Assembly: GCA_009746045.1 (NCBI GenBank)
Contig: RPFO01000164.1
Span: 3,669,740-3,729,739 of the forward strand
Source: Mesostigma viride
Lineage: Eukaryota > Streptophyta > Mesostigmatophyceae > Mesostigmatales > Mesostigmataceae
DNA length: 60,000 nucleotides
Direction: 5' to 3'
The position numbers were made by a program, and so were the translations under genes. The notes below the pieces were generated by a model. That model saw nothing but the letters and a program-made list of their open reading frames with translations. It searched no databases and was not told where the DNA came from. Below, piece after piece: positions 11,290 through 24,062 of this stretch (within the stretch, counting starts at the first letter, position 1; each line of letters begins with the position of its first letter).

Positions 11290-12245
11290 GTGTCCCCTTG
11301 ATCCTCAGTGGGAGGCGAACATGGGATATGGAATGGTCTGCCCGAATGGATGATGTAAGCTATCTAGGTCCTCCAGTACACCGCCGCTGCCGCGCCTGCT
11401 CGACGGAACGACGGTCCCGTTCCGCGATCGCTTCAAACTGTTAGGGCCGGAGCTGGCTCCCTGACACCGCCGACGATGTGGACACCCGCATCGGCCTGGC
11501 CTGGGCTAGGCTTCGTTTGCTCAACACCTACTGGCGCTCCAAGGGCCTGGGCGAGCACCGCAAGCGCATGCTCTTCCAGGTCCTCGTCCTCACGGTGCTC
11601 ACGTATGGCGTCGAGGCGTGGACACTCACACCCACACTGGCAGCTAGGCTAGACGGCACAGTTTACAGGATGCTCCGACAGGTCCTGAACGTAGGGTTTT
11701 CCAAGCGCCCGTCATCAGAGTCTTTGTATCAGGGCATGCCTCGTATTTCGGACGAGATTAGACAGCGTAGGATAGCATTTGTAGGACACCTTGCTCGCAC
11801 CAGCCAGGTCGACACCGCCCTTGGTCTGGCAGGCCCCCAGCGGCTTGGCCAGCCAGGGCGGCACATTCTGACCTGGCCTGGCCCCAAGGGCATTCCCAAA
11901 AGGGTAGGGAAACATGTCACGAACTACGTACAGATGTTGCTGGATGACCTACTGGTCCCAGCCCAGTTTGAATACCGCATCCACTCTCTCTCCCTTCTTT
12001 GGACTGCCATGCAGAACAAGACGTGGTGGCAGAAGATTGTCAAGGCTCACACGCCCGACCCTGTGGGCAAGCCCCCTCCCCCCAAGAGGCGGAGGCGTTT
12101 TGATGAGCAGGGCAATTAGGATTTTTCTAGACTAGGTATATTAGCGTTAGGATAGTTAGATTACGCAGCTCTCTCCTTTCCACCACCCATCAAGGAATAT
12201 GTGCTACATGATCTCCCAACGGAGGCATGTTATAATTTAATTTAA
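11290..12245 (+). pseudogene. 5'-truncated LINE, reverse-transcriptase C-terminal region
   Basis: The open frame 11478-12119 (213 codons) has the thumb and connection pattern that follows reverse transcriptase in many non-LTR retrotransposons: RIGLAWARLRLLN, a K-R-M-LFQVLVLTVLTYG..AWTL segment, a YRMLRQVL helix, and RRIAFVGHLARTSQ, which matches the usual RR-x-x-x-x-GH-x-x-R. It ends with a basic tail PPPPKRRRRFDEQGN. Upstream, 11290-11470 still shows out-of-frame LINE sequence, so the copy is 5' truncated and frameshifted. The 3' tail ends in TTTAATTTAATTTTAA at about 12235-12252. Catalytic YxDD and the endonuclease are missing. Relatives lie at 26215-26836 and 26843-27120. Confidence 0.75.
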
Positions 12246-12252
12246 TTTTAAT

Positions 12253-12573
12253 CTAGGTCCTAGTTACAGGGTTGTGGGCACCACGGCCCGGATAGCTATG
12301 ATTCGCGTACAATTTTTTATTCGGGCAATATATCGCGTTCAAAAAAAAAAAAACAAGACCTTTATCTTTTGAGTAAAAAATTTTCTAATGAGATTATATA
12401 GTACTCCGTGGCATGCACATGCGCATGACACCCAAGTACTTACTTTCTTACCCATCAGAGTCTCTTAAAGTCAATGGATCACACCCACATATAGTGCTTG
12501 TGCTTCCTCAGCGCTACGCGCCCGGCACAATTTGCCATAAAACTCTTCATCACGGCGAACACACAGGCCTTCC
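12253..12573. other. Intergenic, 3' flank of the G-patch gene
   Basis: About 320 bp with an A run at 12341-12353 and no coding signal. It should hold the 3' UTR of the minus-strand gene. Confidence 0.4.
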
Positions 12574-15500
12574 TCATTTTGTGCCTGTCCCTGAAGACAG
12601 GCTGACCCGCTTGCCCTTGACCACAAATCGTGAGCTGCTGCTCACCTGTGAGATCGCGTCATGCCAGGTGGGACCACACAGTCCGGCCACACGGCGGTCA
12701 CAAAGTAAACCAAGACCATTATCAATGTTCAACAGAACCATCAGCATTACACCCAAAGGAAAATGGAGAGGTTGATGCTCACCACAGGATAAAGGTGCCC
12801 AGGTGGCCCAAGTGGGACCATGCACATCAAGATCCCAATAACGATGTACTACATCGTGCAGGATAACCCGGACCCCACCCATGATGGGCCATGCCAACCC
12901 CAAGGAGATAGTAACTGCGGGACGACAAAACATCCGAGCAATTGCCATGAACGTGTTCTCTGCTTTACACACCCATCGCCCATCAAAGCCTCCACCTCAC
13001 CACCAGCAGGGCACCAGACACAGCTGCCGTTGTAACATGAACTTTTGCTGACTTTCATACAACCATAACTCGGGAATTCTAACTTTTATAAAAACCTGAC
13101 GCATGCATTCAGCCGGGCATCTCAATCAGCAAAGGCATACTCGTAGAACCAACACAAATATCAGCATGCACGTTCCTCCCTCTCCGCTGTAGCTTCGCAA
13201 GGCAACCACTAGGCGGGTGGTCGGATTTCAACTATATAGCATGTCGCACCATGCAAAGAGGTTCTTTGGTGTAAAGATTTCCCCAGCCCATGCCATGGAA
13301 CCTGCTGCCGCCCCCATTGTCGCCCCCACTGCCAGGTTTCATCGCGGGGTGTCTCCCTGACCTGCGCCAGCACACCTGCTGCCGCCCTACTGCCTACCTA
13401 GACCTACTGCCTACCCACTGCCGCCCTACTGCCTACCAGCTAACTACCTACGGCCCACCTGCTCCTTCACGGCTGCCTCGGTCGTCTTCTGCGGGCATGC
13501 GCGGCTGGCCTCAAACAGGTCTCCGTGCTTTTCCACCACCATCGACGTCACACGCTCCTGCAGCCGGCGCATCTTCATTGACTGGTCGGGCTCCTGCGAG
13601 TTGCGGGCAGTCAGGGGTGGGGTGGGCAGGGGTGGTAGGTGGGTGGTAGGGGCAAGTGCGAACAGAAACAGAGCAAGGGCTTGAACAGGGGAGCTTCAGA
13701 ATCAAAACAAGGTGGACCGTCGCCCGGCCAACCCATCTGCAATCCCGGTTCCCAACAACAATCCAAACCACCCCAGCACACGACCACAGACTCCCACCCA
13801 CCACCCATCATCCACGCCCATGCTCCAGGCCAGAACCTTCCCTCTTCCCACAACAGACGGTGGGAAGAACACTCGGCCTGGTCAGTGCACAGCTGGGAAG
13901 AAATGTCTGTCTGCTCCCTGCATACCGCCCAGGCCTATTACGAAACATGGTTGCCCCATGAGGCCAAGTGTGGGACCCAACTATGCATGCGCGAGAGGGA
14001 TCCAGAAGCGGGCAAGGTAGAATTGCAAAGCTATATATGCATATACAGAGAGAGACTGGTTGCGCCATTTATATACATAGACCCACCCGTGCCAGAGCGC
14101 GAGAGATCCCGCGCGGTTGCCTTGCAAAGCTATAGTAGTATGTATATACTACATTCTTCTTCTCCCCGCCTTGTTTCGATGACTTCCGTAAGAATTCATT
14201 ACTGATGAACATACTGCTAGATATTCCAGTACCCAGTAGCAGTATCCCACAGGCTGGTTGTCTTAGTGATATATGCAGACCCACCTGTGCCAGTGCGCGA
14301 GAGATCATCTTCTTCCACTTTATGCGCCGCGACAGGTGGTCCTGTTCTTGCCCTTGCTCCTCTTGCGTGGCTGCCTCCGATGGCCCCATGCCCTCGCCCC
14401 CCTTCTTCTTACGCCCCCCCTCCTTGCCCCCTTTCTCTCCCGCCTCCGCGGGCGCCGGAGACGACATCGACCTGTCCTCCCCACCAGCCTTCTTCTCACC
14501 AGGCCCCTTCCCTTCGGACTTCTTTGCCTTCCCTTCGGACTTTGTTGCCTTCCCTTCGGTCTTTGTTGCTGTCGGCGGGGGCGGGGGCACCGCCCCTGGC
14601 TCCTCGCGGGGAGGCGGTGACCCCCTGTCCGTGCTCTCATCCTGGCTCGCCTCGTCCCCGCTACTGCTGGCGTCCCCGAAGCGTACTTTACTGCCCGCCC
14701 ACTTGCTCTTCTTGAGCGGCCGCCCCTCGCCGTCCATGCCCAGCCCGCGCTTGCCTTTGATCGCGTGCTCCTGGTGGCGGGGGGTGGCAGGCAGCCAACG
14801 GTGGTGGCATAACGTGTGATGCAATGTGATGTTATGTTGATAAATGGATGGAAATGTGTGGATGGATGGCAGGCCATGTTGTGCGTCAAATGAAGTTGAT
14901 GGCCGCTACAGTCAGTGCACACACCATCAGCGCCAAAAGGAACACCAACGCCGATAGCTCGAAAGACGCCAGTAAGGCTGCAGGGTCTGCGCCAGTGCAT
15001 ATTGCCCGTAATGACATGAGATCTTCATTACTGGATCCTGGCAAGGGGGCATAGCCGAGGGCACCCAGCGCGGTTTGTGATGGCGTGTCATGTATGCAGC
15101 GGGGTGCTACTTATGGTGTCATGGGCTGTGAAATTATAACCAAGAACTCGTACCATGACGTTCGCATTCGTTACTGTTGTGCAACGCTCGTTACTGCGTG
15201 TAATGGACCGGTGTATGCGTTGTGGACAGTGACCACACCTGCGCACGCATGAACATACCCTTAGACCCTTGGTACCATGCGCCCGACCGCGCACAGTGAC
15301 CCCGCGTGCGCACAGTGACCCCATGTGCGCAGTGCACACACTGACCCACCCACGTGCACGTCTGTGTACAAACTACTGGTAGATCCGCCCACCAGCGCGG
15401 GCGCGAAGAATTCACCTGTACACCAACCCACCTGCGCGTGCGTGTACAAATTCTCCTGATCTGACTCGGTGAAGCCCAGCACTTTGCCCTTCTTGCCCGC

Positions 15501-18500
15501 CGGCGGCGCGCCCGCAGGCGACCCCGACGCAACCTCCTTGTCTGCCCTCTTGTCGTCGCAACCCGCATCCACGGGCGCACTGCCGATTGTGGGACCCTTG
15601 ACAAAGCCAAACTTGGCGCCCCACCAGGACGGGTTGGGGGCCGGGGCAGCAGGTGCGGGCGTCGATGCTTTGATGCCGATTCTGGAGGCGCCTGCAGCTC
15701 CAATACTCAGCGGCGGCCGGCCCCCTGTGGTGGTGGCAGCGCTGTCCCTGGCCCTTGCTGTGGCTTCCTCTGTTGCAATGGGGAATGATGCGGGGGAAGA
15801 AATACAAAGAATGGTGTCGCCACTAGGTATTAGTACTAGCAGGGCAGGGGTCTAGGTATCCAAAGTTATAGGAGTAAGGGGGGGGGAGGGTATAGGAGTA
15901 AGTGGTCGAGAGCTGCAGGGCGCAAGGCATAGGTGGACAGGAACCGGGGCCGTGATGGGTGTGCGGGTACAACAACAACGAAAAAAGGAAAAAAGAGAAC
16001 GAAGGGAAGCGGCTATCACGCCAACAACTATCTTCCCACCAGCGTCATGCGGCGAACAAAGGGAGGATGCATTTAAACGGATCAGGCCCTCCATTTTCGT
16101 CCCTTGTTGTCCCACCCAACACCTCCAAGAGCGGGCAAGGCGGGGGAGCGCCCAGTCCACCTGAAACGCGGAGCAGTAACAATATGGGCTCACTATGGTA
16201 GCCTCCACTATGGTGGAGGCGGCCGACGCCAGGTGCAGGGAAGAGGCACTTCTCGTTGACACCCGATCGGGGACATGGAAGATGACACCTGACAAAGGCA
16301 TAACGGCCAAGCTGTAAGCAAAGCGCGCACAAACAGCCAGGCCGATTACCGAAAGCAGCATACGCAGAGAGCAGTCCAAAGCGCAGGACAGGAAAAGTCC
16401 CCCGGCATCCCATGCCCTTCTCTTACGAAAAAGAAGTCGAAAGAAATGATAGGAGTTTGAATAGAATAATATAGTTGCATACCGGCAGAGCTCCCTCCCT
16501 TCATCCGCTTCTTCCCTGGACCCCCAGAATCCTCCCCGGTGCCTGCCGGTGCTGCGTCCTGCCGGCTACTGGCGGTGGCCCCCCTATCAGGCGTCACTGA
16601 CTTGTCCGCGTCCTCAGAAGGCCTGAGGCCTCCCTGCAATACATATGGCACATGCTTTGGACGAGGAATCAGTTCACTGTGAACGCGCACAATAACCCCC
16701 CGAGTACTTGCCACCAAGTGGGCAAACGGTTCCTCTACATGCCACCCCAGCCTGATGCTCGAGGGAACCCCCCCCCTCCCAAACGAATGAATTTGAAAGC
16801 AAGCATGAGGGTAAGCACCTCATTCAGAAGCATGCAGGCGGGGCATGCGTCAACCACCATCAAGGCGGGGCAATCCACCGACCGTCCCAACGCAAACCAC
16901 ATGAAGCGCGTAGGGCAAGCTTTTCCCGCTAGGCCGCTACTCACCAAGATCTCGTTCAGGTGTTCCCCCGAGTACGAATGGGTGAGCTTGGCTTTCTGGT
17001 GCTTGTGGTACCTGTCAGATGGCATGGGGGGGCAGATACCAATCCAGGCAGAGGGAAGATTTACTCTTGAGACCCTCTGACAGGCACGAGGGATGACTGC
17101 ACAAGCAGCCACTGCACATTGCATATGACTTGGCGGGCTAAGCATCCGCGTGGTCTCTACCAGGATTTGCCTGTGTCACTGCGAAGCGCCCTTGGCCACG
17201 CGCCGTGCAAGCACACGTATCCGCACATCCCCGGCCCGCAGGGCTAGCTCAGGCAAGAGGCTGCGGCTCTCGCCCTTGATGGGTGCAGCAGTCAACGGGG
17301 GGGGGGGCATCACTTGTGGACCGGGAACCAGGGCCATCTCACACCCATGGATGCGAGACCCCAGGTGGGGGCAACTGCGGTGCTTATCCGTTAACTAGTG
17401 CCAGTTAACTAGTTTCAGTTGTTTGATTCAAACACTTGCCTCTCATGCGCCTAAGACAGTGATTCGATTAAGGTTTTCGTTACTAGTGGCGCTAGGCCAT
17501 TTGTGGCGTTTCGAACTATGAAAACCTCAGTTTACTCGGCCAATGTGTGGCTTTAAGCCAATTAAAATTGGGCTTGGCAAGGCCACGTGTGGCGGGCTGG
17601 CTTTTTGGTGCGGCAAATGACCCTGCCGGCATCGGGGTCAGCGCGGCGCGGCGCCGTACTGGCTGTACACAAGAGGATTTTTCCTACTTGGTAAATTAAC
17701 AACAACGATTACTAGTGCTGAAAGTCGAAACACATTAGGCTGGGTTTATACGAACTTTTATTAAAAAGCTACGGGCACAAATTTACACGTGGACGGCTCG
17801 ATCTAGCCAATTTTTCATCTTGCGGTGCTCCTCGAGGCAAGCCATTAAGGCGGGGAGCGATGCGGCCGTACCAAGATCGGATCGCGTAACGCCAGCGTAA
17901 CTCCCATAACCGCACGAGAATCTGGTGGTGGAACCGCTGTGCACGAACTGGGTACGGCGGTACCTAGTTCACGTTAAAATGGGTCCGATTTTTAATAAAA
18001 CGGCGTGAAGGGGTGTGCACCTCCGGAGGGGTCTGTTGAAAATTACCGACCTAGTCGGTAATAGCCCTAGTAGATACCATACCGACCTAGTAGATAAATA
18101 AACCTAGTCAATGCAGTATGGCTGGCGAGTGTCTTATTAATAACTGAGGCGCCAGGCCGGCGGCCGCCAGCCAGCTGAAGCCTGAAAAGTGAAAATGCAC
18201 ACAAGCTGCAGTCTGCACAGTGCACTATGGTCTCTGGCAGCGGGCCACTTGCCACTTGGCACTCGGCCGGGCTCTTGGCCATGCACTATGCAGTCAGTAA
18301 GTCAGTCAGTCATAGTAGTACTCATAGTAGTAGTCTAGTACTAGGGAGGCTTGTGGCGGAACGCCGGCCGGAAGACCGGCTGACACCGCCAATTGTGGCG
18401 TAACCTGTACTAGAGTGAACTTAAGGCACGGCCACCCTGTGGCGAAACGAAACTACAAAGTAGAACAGCACGGCCAAATTGTGGCTTCTTGGGAGCCCTG

Positions 18501-21500
18501 TCAAAGTGGGTGGCACCGCCACATTTTGCCAAAAAAAGTGCCACGCCGCCACATTTGGCGGCATATCGCCACTAATCGAAACACTGGCCTAAGACCCGCC
18601 GTCCTGGCAATCCCCCATCCCCACTGGGGCACCAACCGAAATCTTCCCCTCTACTGCCCATCCTGGTTGCACCCAACCACCCTCCAACCCCCCACGCCAA
18701 GCCTTTGCTCTCCAATGGGCAGAACTAGTGCATCCATCATCGCCGCATAGGGGTGAAGCGATCAGCAGAGAAGTACAGGCACACTGCCAACGAGTGCCAG
18801 CTGCAGCGTTCACGATGAGGGCGGTATCAGGGCACAATAGAGGGCTATGTGAAGGGGAGGCGTACCTTCCCTGGTGGCGCGCCAGCTTCTTTGGCTTCAC
18901 CTCCTCCTCGGCACGCTCCTCTGCAAACAAGCGGTAGTGCAAACAAGTGGGCACCGTAAGGGCATATCCCCAAGTAGAGTGCATACATATTGACGTCCGC
19001 AGCAACCCCAACTGCTTGTTAGGTACAATCTTGCGACGGCGGTGGTGGCTGCGGACACCAGTCAGCGCCGGCCACACTCCATGCCTACTGCAGTCAGCGC
19101 CGGCGACCATCAGCGCCTGTCAAAGCCAGTACCCACCACCCTGAGGCTCCAGTGACTAACGGCCAGAAGGTACATGATGCCAAGGACACCCGCTAGTGGT
19201 AACCTAGCATGTGATTAGCGGCTAAATATAGGTGCGGCCAAGCAGGCCTTCACATGGCCATCCCAGACGCAAGCGTGTTAACATCAAATCATGCAGACTT
19301 TGCCTGGTGTCTGCCCAGACCCAGGGGCCGCCAGCTGGCATGCATAGCACAGAGATAAACATGCTCGCCAGGAACAAGGGTATAGCCGTGCCAAGCGCAT
19401 AGCAAACTGCCCAGGCACCCGCTGCCCAGGAACCCACTGCTGAGGTACCAACAGCCCAGGAACCCGAGGGGTCTAACCCCAAGCAGTACCCGGTAGCATG
19501 ACCAGCATACCTTCAGAGGATGACGAGGACGACGAAGACTGCTTGGCAGCCACTGCGTTGCCGTCGGGGCGCGGGCTGTCGGTCTTGACCTGCGATCGAG
19601 GGAAGAATGGCAAAAAAAAAGAAGGGGGGGGGGGGGGGGGGCGCGAGCAGGTGAGCGTGACATAGCGAGGGTGCTGCATGCCTGCCGCGTGAGAAGCGTG
19701 ACTGCTAGTGAAGCAAGCGTGGTAGGCGATGCGGCTCACCTCGGGGAGTGGCCGCCATGTGAAGCAGGGCGGGACAGGAGATGCGGCTAACCTCGTCGGG
19801 CACGCAGCTTATATTCGAGAGTGAACGCCCCGCAAAAGTGGGCGGGACAGGAGACGCGGCTCACCTCGTAAGGTGACTGCTGACTGCAAGCGGCTGCCGC
19901 AGGACACGTGCGACGGCTCGCCTAGTAAAGGAATCGCAAACCCAGACGTGGGGCATACCTCGTACTGTCGTGGCCCGCTAGTGAAACAGAACACAAGAAG
20001 AGAGACTGCAGCACCACAAGGGACTGCAACACCACAAGGGACTACCACGCGGCCCACCTCGGAGAGCGATCGGAGGATGTTGTCGAACACCGACGTGTTG
20101 GCGGTCCAGTCCATCCTCTCCTTGGTGGCCTTGTCCAACCCGATGCCTGGTGGGTGCATCACAGGGGGTGAGGGAGAAAGGGGGTTGAGGGGTTGGGGGG
20201 TCACATGTGCGTGCAGGCGCATGCATGGTGAGCCAGCATCCACAAGGTATATATACAGTAGTGGTATTTGTTTAGTAGTGGTTTACATAGTAGTGCTACA
20301 TATAGTAGTGGAATATATAGTAGTGGTTTGTAAATAGTAGTGGTTTATATATATTCATTGAGAATGATAAGTTACGGAGTTGAGAGGGGCATGCAACATA
20401 AGGAAAACCCGGAAAAGAAGAAGAACCCTGAAGAAATTAATAGAAATCTGACACGGACATCCAAGGATCACGCCAGCTGCACAAGGTACAACTAACTACA
20501 TCACAAAACTACGACATGCAGCAACATCGCTGCCGGCCCACCATGCAGGCCTGGGAGGGATCTAGACCGCATGGGTCGCGACAAAGTCGGCCCGGGTGCG
20601 GCGGAATAACACATCAGCCACGGTGCGAGTGAGGGCGAGTGACAGGCGCTGCCGCCAATACGAGGACCACGTGCGGGCAGACCACGGGGCCGTCTGACCC
20701 TCGAGGTCGAGGCGGTCTTCACGGCGCTGGCAGCACTCGTGGAAAAGCTCCGCTGTCTTGGGGCCCATGGCCCCGAACTCCTCAAGGACAAAGGGGATGA
20801 CCCAGTGGGGCCCCACATTGCCGTATATATATATATATATATATATATTTTAAAAATATAATTACTTACAACAGAGTGAAATCACTCAAACCAAAGCAAA
20901 CGCCCAGCTATAAACCTATATATATAGTAGTGGTATATATATCACAGCAGGCTCGAGCTACCATGTTCCAGCTTCTCCAGATTTCTGGCTTGCACTGGTT
21001 GTACCATGGATGTACACTGCTGAGAAGAGCGAGAGCAGAAGTGAGAATGGCAAGGCGGAGGGACACGAGATACCTACTATGTATATGCATGAGGTGTTTG
21101 TATGAGGTATATGTATATGATGTACACATAATATACTAGGGTTAGGAATATGCCGAGAGAGTTGAGAAGTGATTATGACATGTTGACGAATGGTTTTCTC
21201 CAAGGGTGGACATGCGTGCCAGTGCCCCATGAGCGGGCTGGCGGGTGGGGATGACTCAGGGACACGCGTTGACCAGGATAAGGGAGCGCCGTGTGACAGG
21301 GACCTAGGGCTACTGGCTGCATGGAAAGTTTGAGCCGTGGGCTGGACCATGATTTCGCCTGGGCATCCTACCAGGCATTCAACCTTATTTTACTGACATC
21401 CATCCTACCAGACGCGCAGGACGCAACGGATCCATCAGACTACATGATGGCAGATCCTCTCCCTCATCCCATGAGACTAGGTCCACAGCCAGGGAGACGA

Positions 21501-22281
21501 GGTGCCACTATATGTGACGAGGGGCATAAAGACCGTGGTGTACTTGACCCGCGAACGTGTGACCCAATCCACACAGGATACAAAGCTAACTGATCCAACA
21601 TTGCAAAACAAGGCACCATGTCAACAGTGGCTAGGGGGCTCCTTGGAGCCTGACATCCGAGCGCCTGCATCCAGCCATAACTGCCTGTAGAACAGAGTGA
21701 GGAAATCAAGGGGGAGAAAGTACACAGGGCATCTCTGGTTGAATGCCAGCGCCCAAGTCCTTCAAATACTTTATTGCTACAAGACTAAAATCCTGGCCTT
21801 GAGCGTGTGCTGCATTACCCGCTGTCAAAGCCTACTATGAAAGACAGCCTGGCAGACCTGATGCATCGCAGCTTCTGCACCAAGGCTTCAACCAGAAAGA
21901 ATACATCCTACGCAGGACTGCGGCGCTTATAGCATGCAGCACCCATAAATTTCCAGCAAGACATCCCAGCAGCGCACATGCTGCGACACGCACCTGCCCC
22001 ATTTGTCTTCTTCCGCACACGGATATGCTCTGTGATGCCGTTCTCGGCCGCTCCAAGCCCTTTGCCTTCCTCCCATCCCTGCAAGGCAAGGGGACAGGAA
22101 CGCAAGCCCGATTCAGTAGTTCTAATGCTATGCCAACATGACAGCGCGACAGCAGAGCTGAGCGCCAATCTGAGGGGGTCCAACGTACCATCTGCTGGAG
22201 AAGTTTATAGCCGAATTGTGTCTTGGCCACACCCTGGAACAAGTCCGATTTGGCATTGCCGACTACTTTATCAGCGTCCAT
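12574..22281 (-). CDS. PINX1-like G-patch nucleolar protein, 11 exons, 549 codons
   Basis: Exons on the minus strand: 22281-22189, 22078-21994, 20146-20058, 19589-19511, 18920-18866, 17011-16945, 16633-16483, 15769-15432, 14770-14285, 13593-13459, 12645-12574. All introns are GT-AG and every phase matches, giving one frame of 1650 bp with its own ATG and TGA. Residues 23-66 form a G-patch (FGYKLLQQMGWEEGKGLG; GITEHIRVRKK; GAGIG) split by two introns. Next comes WTANTSVFDNILRSL, as in PINX1 after its G-patch, then a KKLARHQGR-YHKHQKAKL...LNEIL segment like the PINX1 H-R-x-R motif. Residues 255-263 are WWGAKFGFV and 310-315 DQENLY, seen in plant G-patch proteins. A Lys/Glu/Gly-rich tail follows, and the C-terminus (IKWKKMISRAL, MRRLQERV, RFVVKGKRVSL) resembles the LYAR nucleolar protein end. 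G-patch proteins activate DEAH helicases; a role in ribosome biogenesis or telomere biology is inferred. An upstream in-frame ATG at 22347 is possible. Confidence 0.88.
13987..14130. repeat. Intronic duplicates of the exon 9 donor region
   Basis: Two diverged copies (about 13987-14047 and 14070-14130) of the sequence around the exon 9 splice donor (14270-14300) lie in intron 9, sharing GACCCACC.GTGCCAG and GCGCGAGAGAT. They share a further GAATTGCAAAGCTATA-like end with each other. If exon 9 were not spliced, the frame would run to a stop at 14069 within one of these copies. Confidence 0.6.
17457..18586. mobile_element. Non-autonomous hAT-like element, copy A (1130 bp)
   Basis: It starts CAGTGATTCGATTA and ends with the near-perfect inverse (CAGTGTTTCGATTA on the other strand), flanked by an exact 8-bp duplication GCCTAAGA at 17449-17456 and 18587-18594. 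Eight-base duplications and CAGTG termini are typical of hAT elements. Just inside each end are further inverted AGTGGCG / TGTGGCG motifs. There is no transposase ORF. It lies in intron 5 of the G-patch gene and accounts for most of that intron's length. Copy B at 31882-32855 is the same family. Confidence 0.92.
20254..20347. repeat. TAGTAGTGG short tandem repeat
   Basis: About six degenerate copies of an 18-bp unit containing TAGTAGTGGTTTATATA lie in intron 2 of the G-patch gene; a single unit recurs at 20926-20942. A TA run of about 28 bp follows at 20822-20849. Confidence 0.75.
20562..20816 (-). pseudogene. Possible retroelement C-terminal fragment in intron 2
   Basis: An 84-codon minus-strand frame reads PFVLEEFGAMGPKTAELF near its start and ends with a helical Arg/Ala/Thr-rich stretch. 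A P-x-x-x-E-x-x-G-x-x-G-x-x-A pattern followed by helices is often seen at the C-terminal end of reverse-transcriptase ORFs in algal genomes. The rest of the ORF is missing. Family not established. Confidence 0.35.
20946..21005 (+). repeat. Single ~57-bp dispersed unit
   Basis: GAGCTACCATG followed by a TTTCTGGC..GC.CTGGTTGT core matches the end of the repeat at 10885-11166 with about 10 differences. It lies in intron 2 of the G-patch gene. Confidence 0.6.
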
Positions 22282-23492
22282 GGCCAACCCTTGACAGCAC
22301 CGATGAAACCTTAACCCGTCGATACTGCCTGGATATTCGTATCCCAATGGATGGCTGACATAATATTACTGTCTTTGCGGCCAGGCATGCCCGATCAGCG
22401 CTGCCATGCAAGATAAAGAAATAGCCGCCACGCCTGCCTGTATTGTTCTCCTGCCGAACTGCGTGGTAAGAGAAGACCAGCGAATTGTAACAGCTTACAC
22501 CCACCGCCCCGCAGCAACTGATAGCTAACAACTGAATTACCTATTTACTCTCGACTGAGCCAGGAATGCAGGTTCGAACCATATTGACGCTACAGTAGCT
22601 TGGAAAAATAAAAATGCAGGTGTCAGGCACACCAGGCTAGGTGCAGCCGTTAAATTAATTTTTAAGGTGTAGCTCTCGTGGTCGAAACTTGTGCCGGCTG
22701 TTTGCGACAAAGCCCGAAGCGAGTGTGCAAGGGGGGGGGGGGAGGGGGGGCAGTTTATTAATTAATTAACAAGTTTTGCGGGCTTCGCCCGCGACGTTAG
22801 AGCTTGTACTTTTTGTGGCCGGTCCCCGGCCAGGGAGCCCCGGCTAGGGAGATGCGTGACACCACGTACCGCCGCCGAGGGCCAGGTGGCGCTAGCCCCG
22901 CCAAGGAGCGCGCGCTAGCTTCAAGTTTCCTAGCGGGTCCCGGCCAGGGCCTGTCCTAAACATTGCAGTACCTTTGCCCAATATTTCGTCTCAGATTTGT
23001 CCCAACTAACCTCATTTCGTAACGTTTATCAGGCGGAGCCAATTTTCGGAAGAACCGTCAGGTTCGCCAGAATTGGCGAAGCTTATAAGGCCGTACACGT
23101 GAGAAAACATAGGAATAGGGGATGAAAATCCGTCAATCCATCCATACATACATCCATCCATACATACATCCACCGAATTTGTCCCGAATTTGCAAGCATA
23201 AGGGTGAGGTTCTTCCGAAAATTGGCTCCGCCGTAGAGTTTCAACGGGCAAGTTGCAAACACGCACGTTACTTGATAGGCTGAAGACAAGCAGAGGTGGA
23301 AGACCATAGTCCGGCAGACCCACACGCCGGCCAGGCAGCCCCTGTGATGACGGAGCAAGCCCAACCCCCCCGGCCCGGCCCAAGATGAGGAAGGGGCCTT
23401 TTGCAGAGTAGTTAGGATTTTCTAGATGAGAAGCCATGTCTAGCTTATGTATAGCCACGTTGATCTTCCCCCTCCGCCTTCCGCCAAACATC
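22282..23492. other. 5' flank of the G-patch gene and intergenic DNA
   Basis: The promoter of the minus-strand gene should lie just above 22281; no clear TATA box is visible. A G run lies at 22730-22748, a CATCCATACATA microsatellite at 23135-23173, and a decayed LINE 3' end (GAGTAGTTAGGATTTTCTAGA) at 23380-23500. An inverted pair of GCGGAGCCAATTTTCGGAAG-like segments (23034-23053 and 23213-23232) brackets about 160 bp. No gene supported. Confidence 0.45.
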
Positions 23493-24062
23493 AAGGAGAC
23501 ACTAACCAACGCACTAGGCCAGAAATCGGGAGAATCCGGACCATGGTCGGTAGCTCGAGCCTGCCATTATGATCTTGTCCGCGTGTTCAGTTCGAGTCGT
23601 TCAGGATGATGAATATGAATGGTGATGGAAATGTGTAGCCTTGTTGTGCATTGAAATTATGGCTGGCTTACGTGTATGACTGAGACGGAGCGACTAGATG
23701 ATGACCTAGACGGTGGGGCCGGAAACTGAAACAGCTTGCTTGATCACGGCGTGTGTTTCGAGCCTCAGTAACTGGCCGGGAGTGTCTAGGGGTAAGCACC
23801 ATCAAGGAGACAACCAGCGCAGGCCAGAAATCGGGAGAATCCGGACCATGGTATACGTAGCTCGAGCCTGCCGTTATCTTGTCCGCGTGTTCGAGTCGTT
23901 CAGGATGATGAAGATGAATGGTGATGGAAATGTGTATCCTTGTGCATTGAAATTATGGCTGGCTTACGTGTAGAGCGACTAGATGACCTAGACGGTGGGG
24001 CCGGAAACAGCATGCTTGATCAGGGCGTGTGTTTCGAGCCTAGTAACTGGCCGGGAGTGTCT
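23493..24062 (+). repeat. Tandem pair of the ~280-bp dispersed repeat
   Basis: Copy 1 runs about 23493-23792 and copy 2 about 23800-24062. Both begin CAAGGAGACA, pass GAATCCGGACCATGGT and GGTGGGGCCGGAAAC, and end AACTGGCCGGGAGTGTCTAG. They differ by small indels. The inverted relative is at 10885-11166. Confidence 0.8.

Noticed and set aside
14069-14284. C-terminal extension of the G-patch protein encoded past exon 9
   Set aside because: A GT donor at 14284 joins in phase to two further exons (13593-13459 and 12645-12574) whose protein matches the expected conserved C-terminus.
14205-14819. Plus-strand Ser/Pro/Phe-rich ORFs of about 115-204 codons
   Set aside because: They are antisense to exon 9 (Lys/Glu/Gly-rich) of the minus-strand gene.
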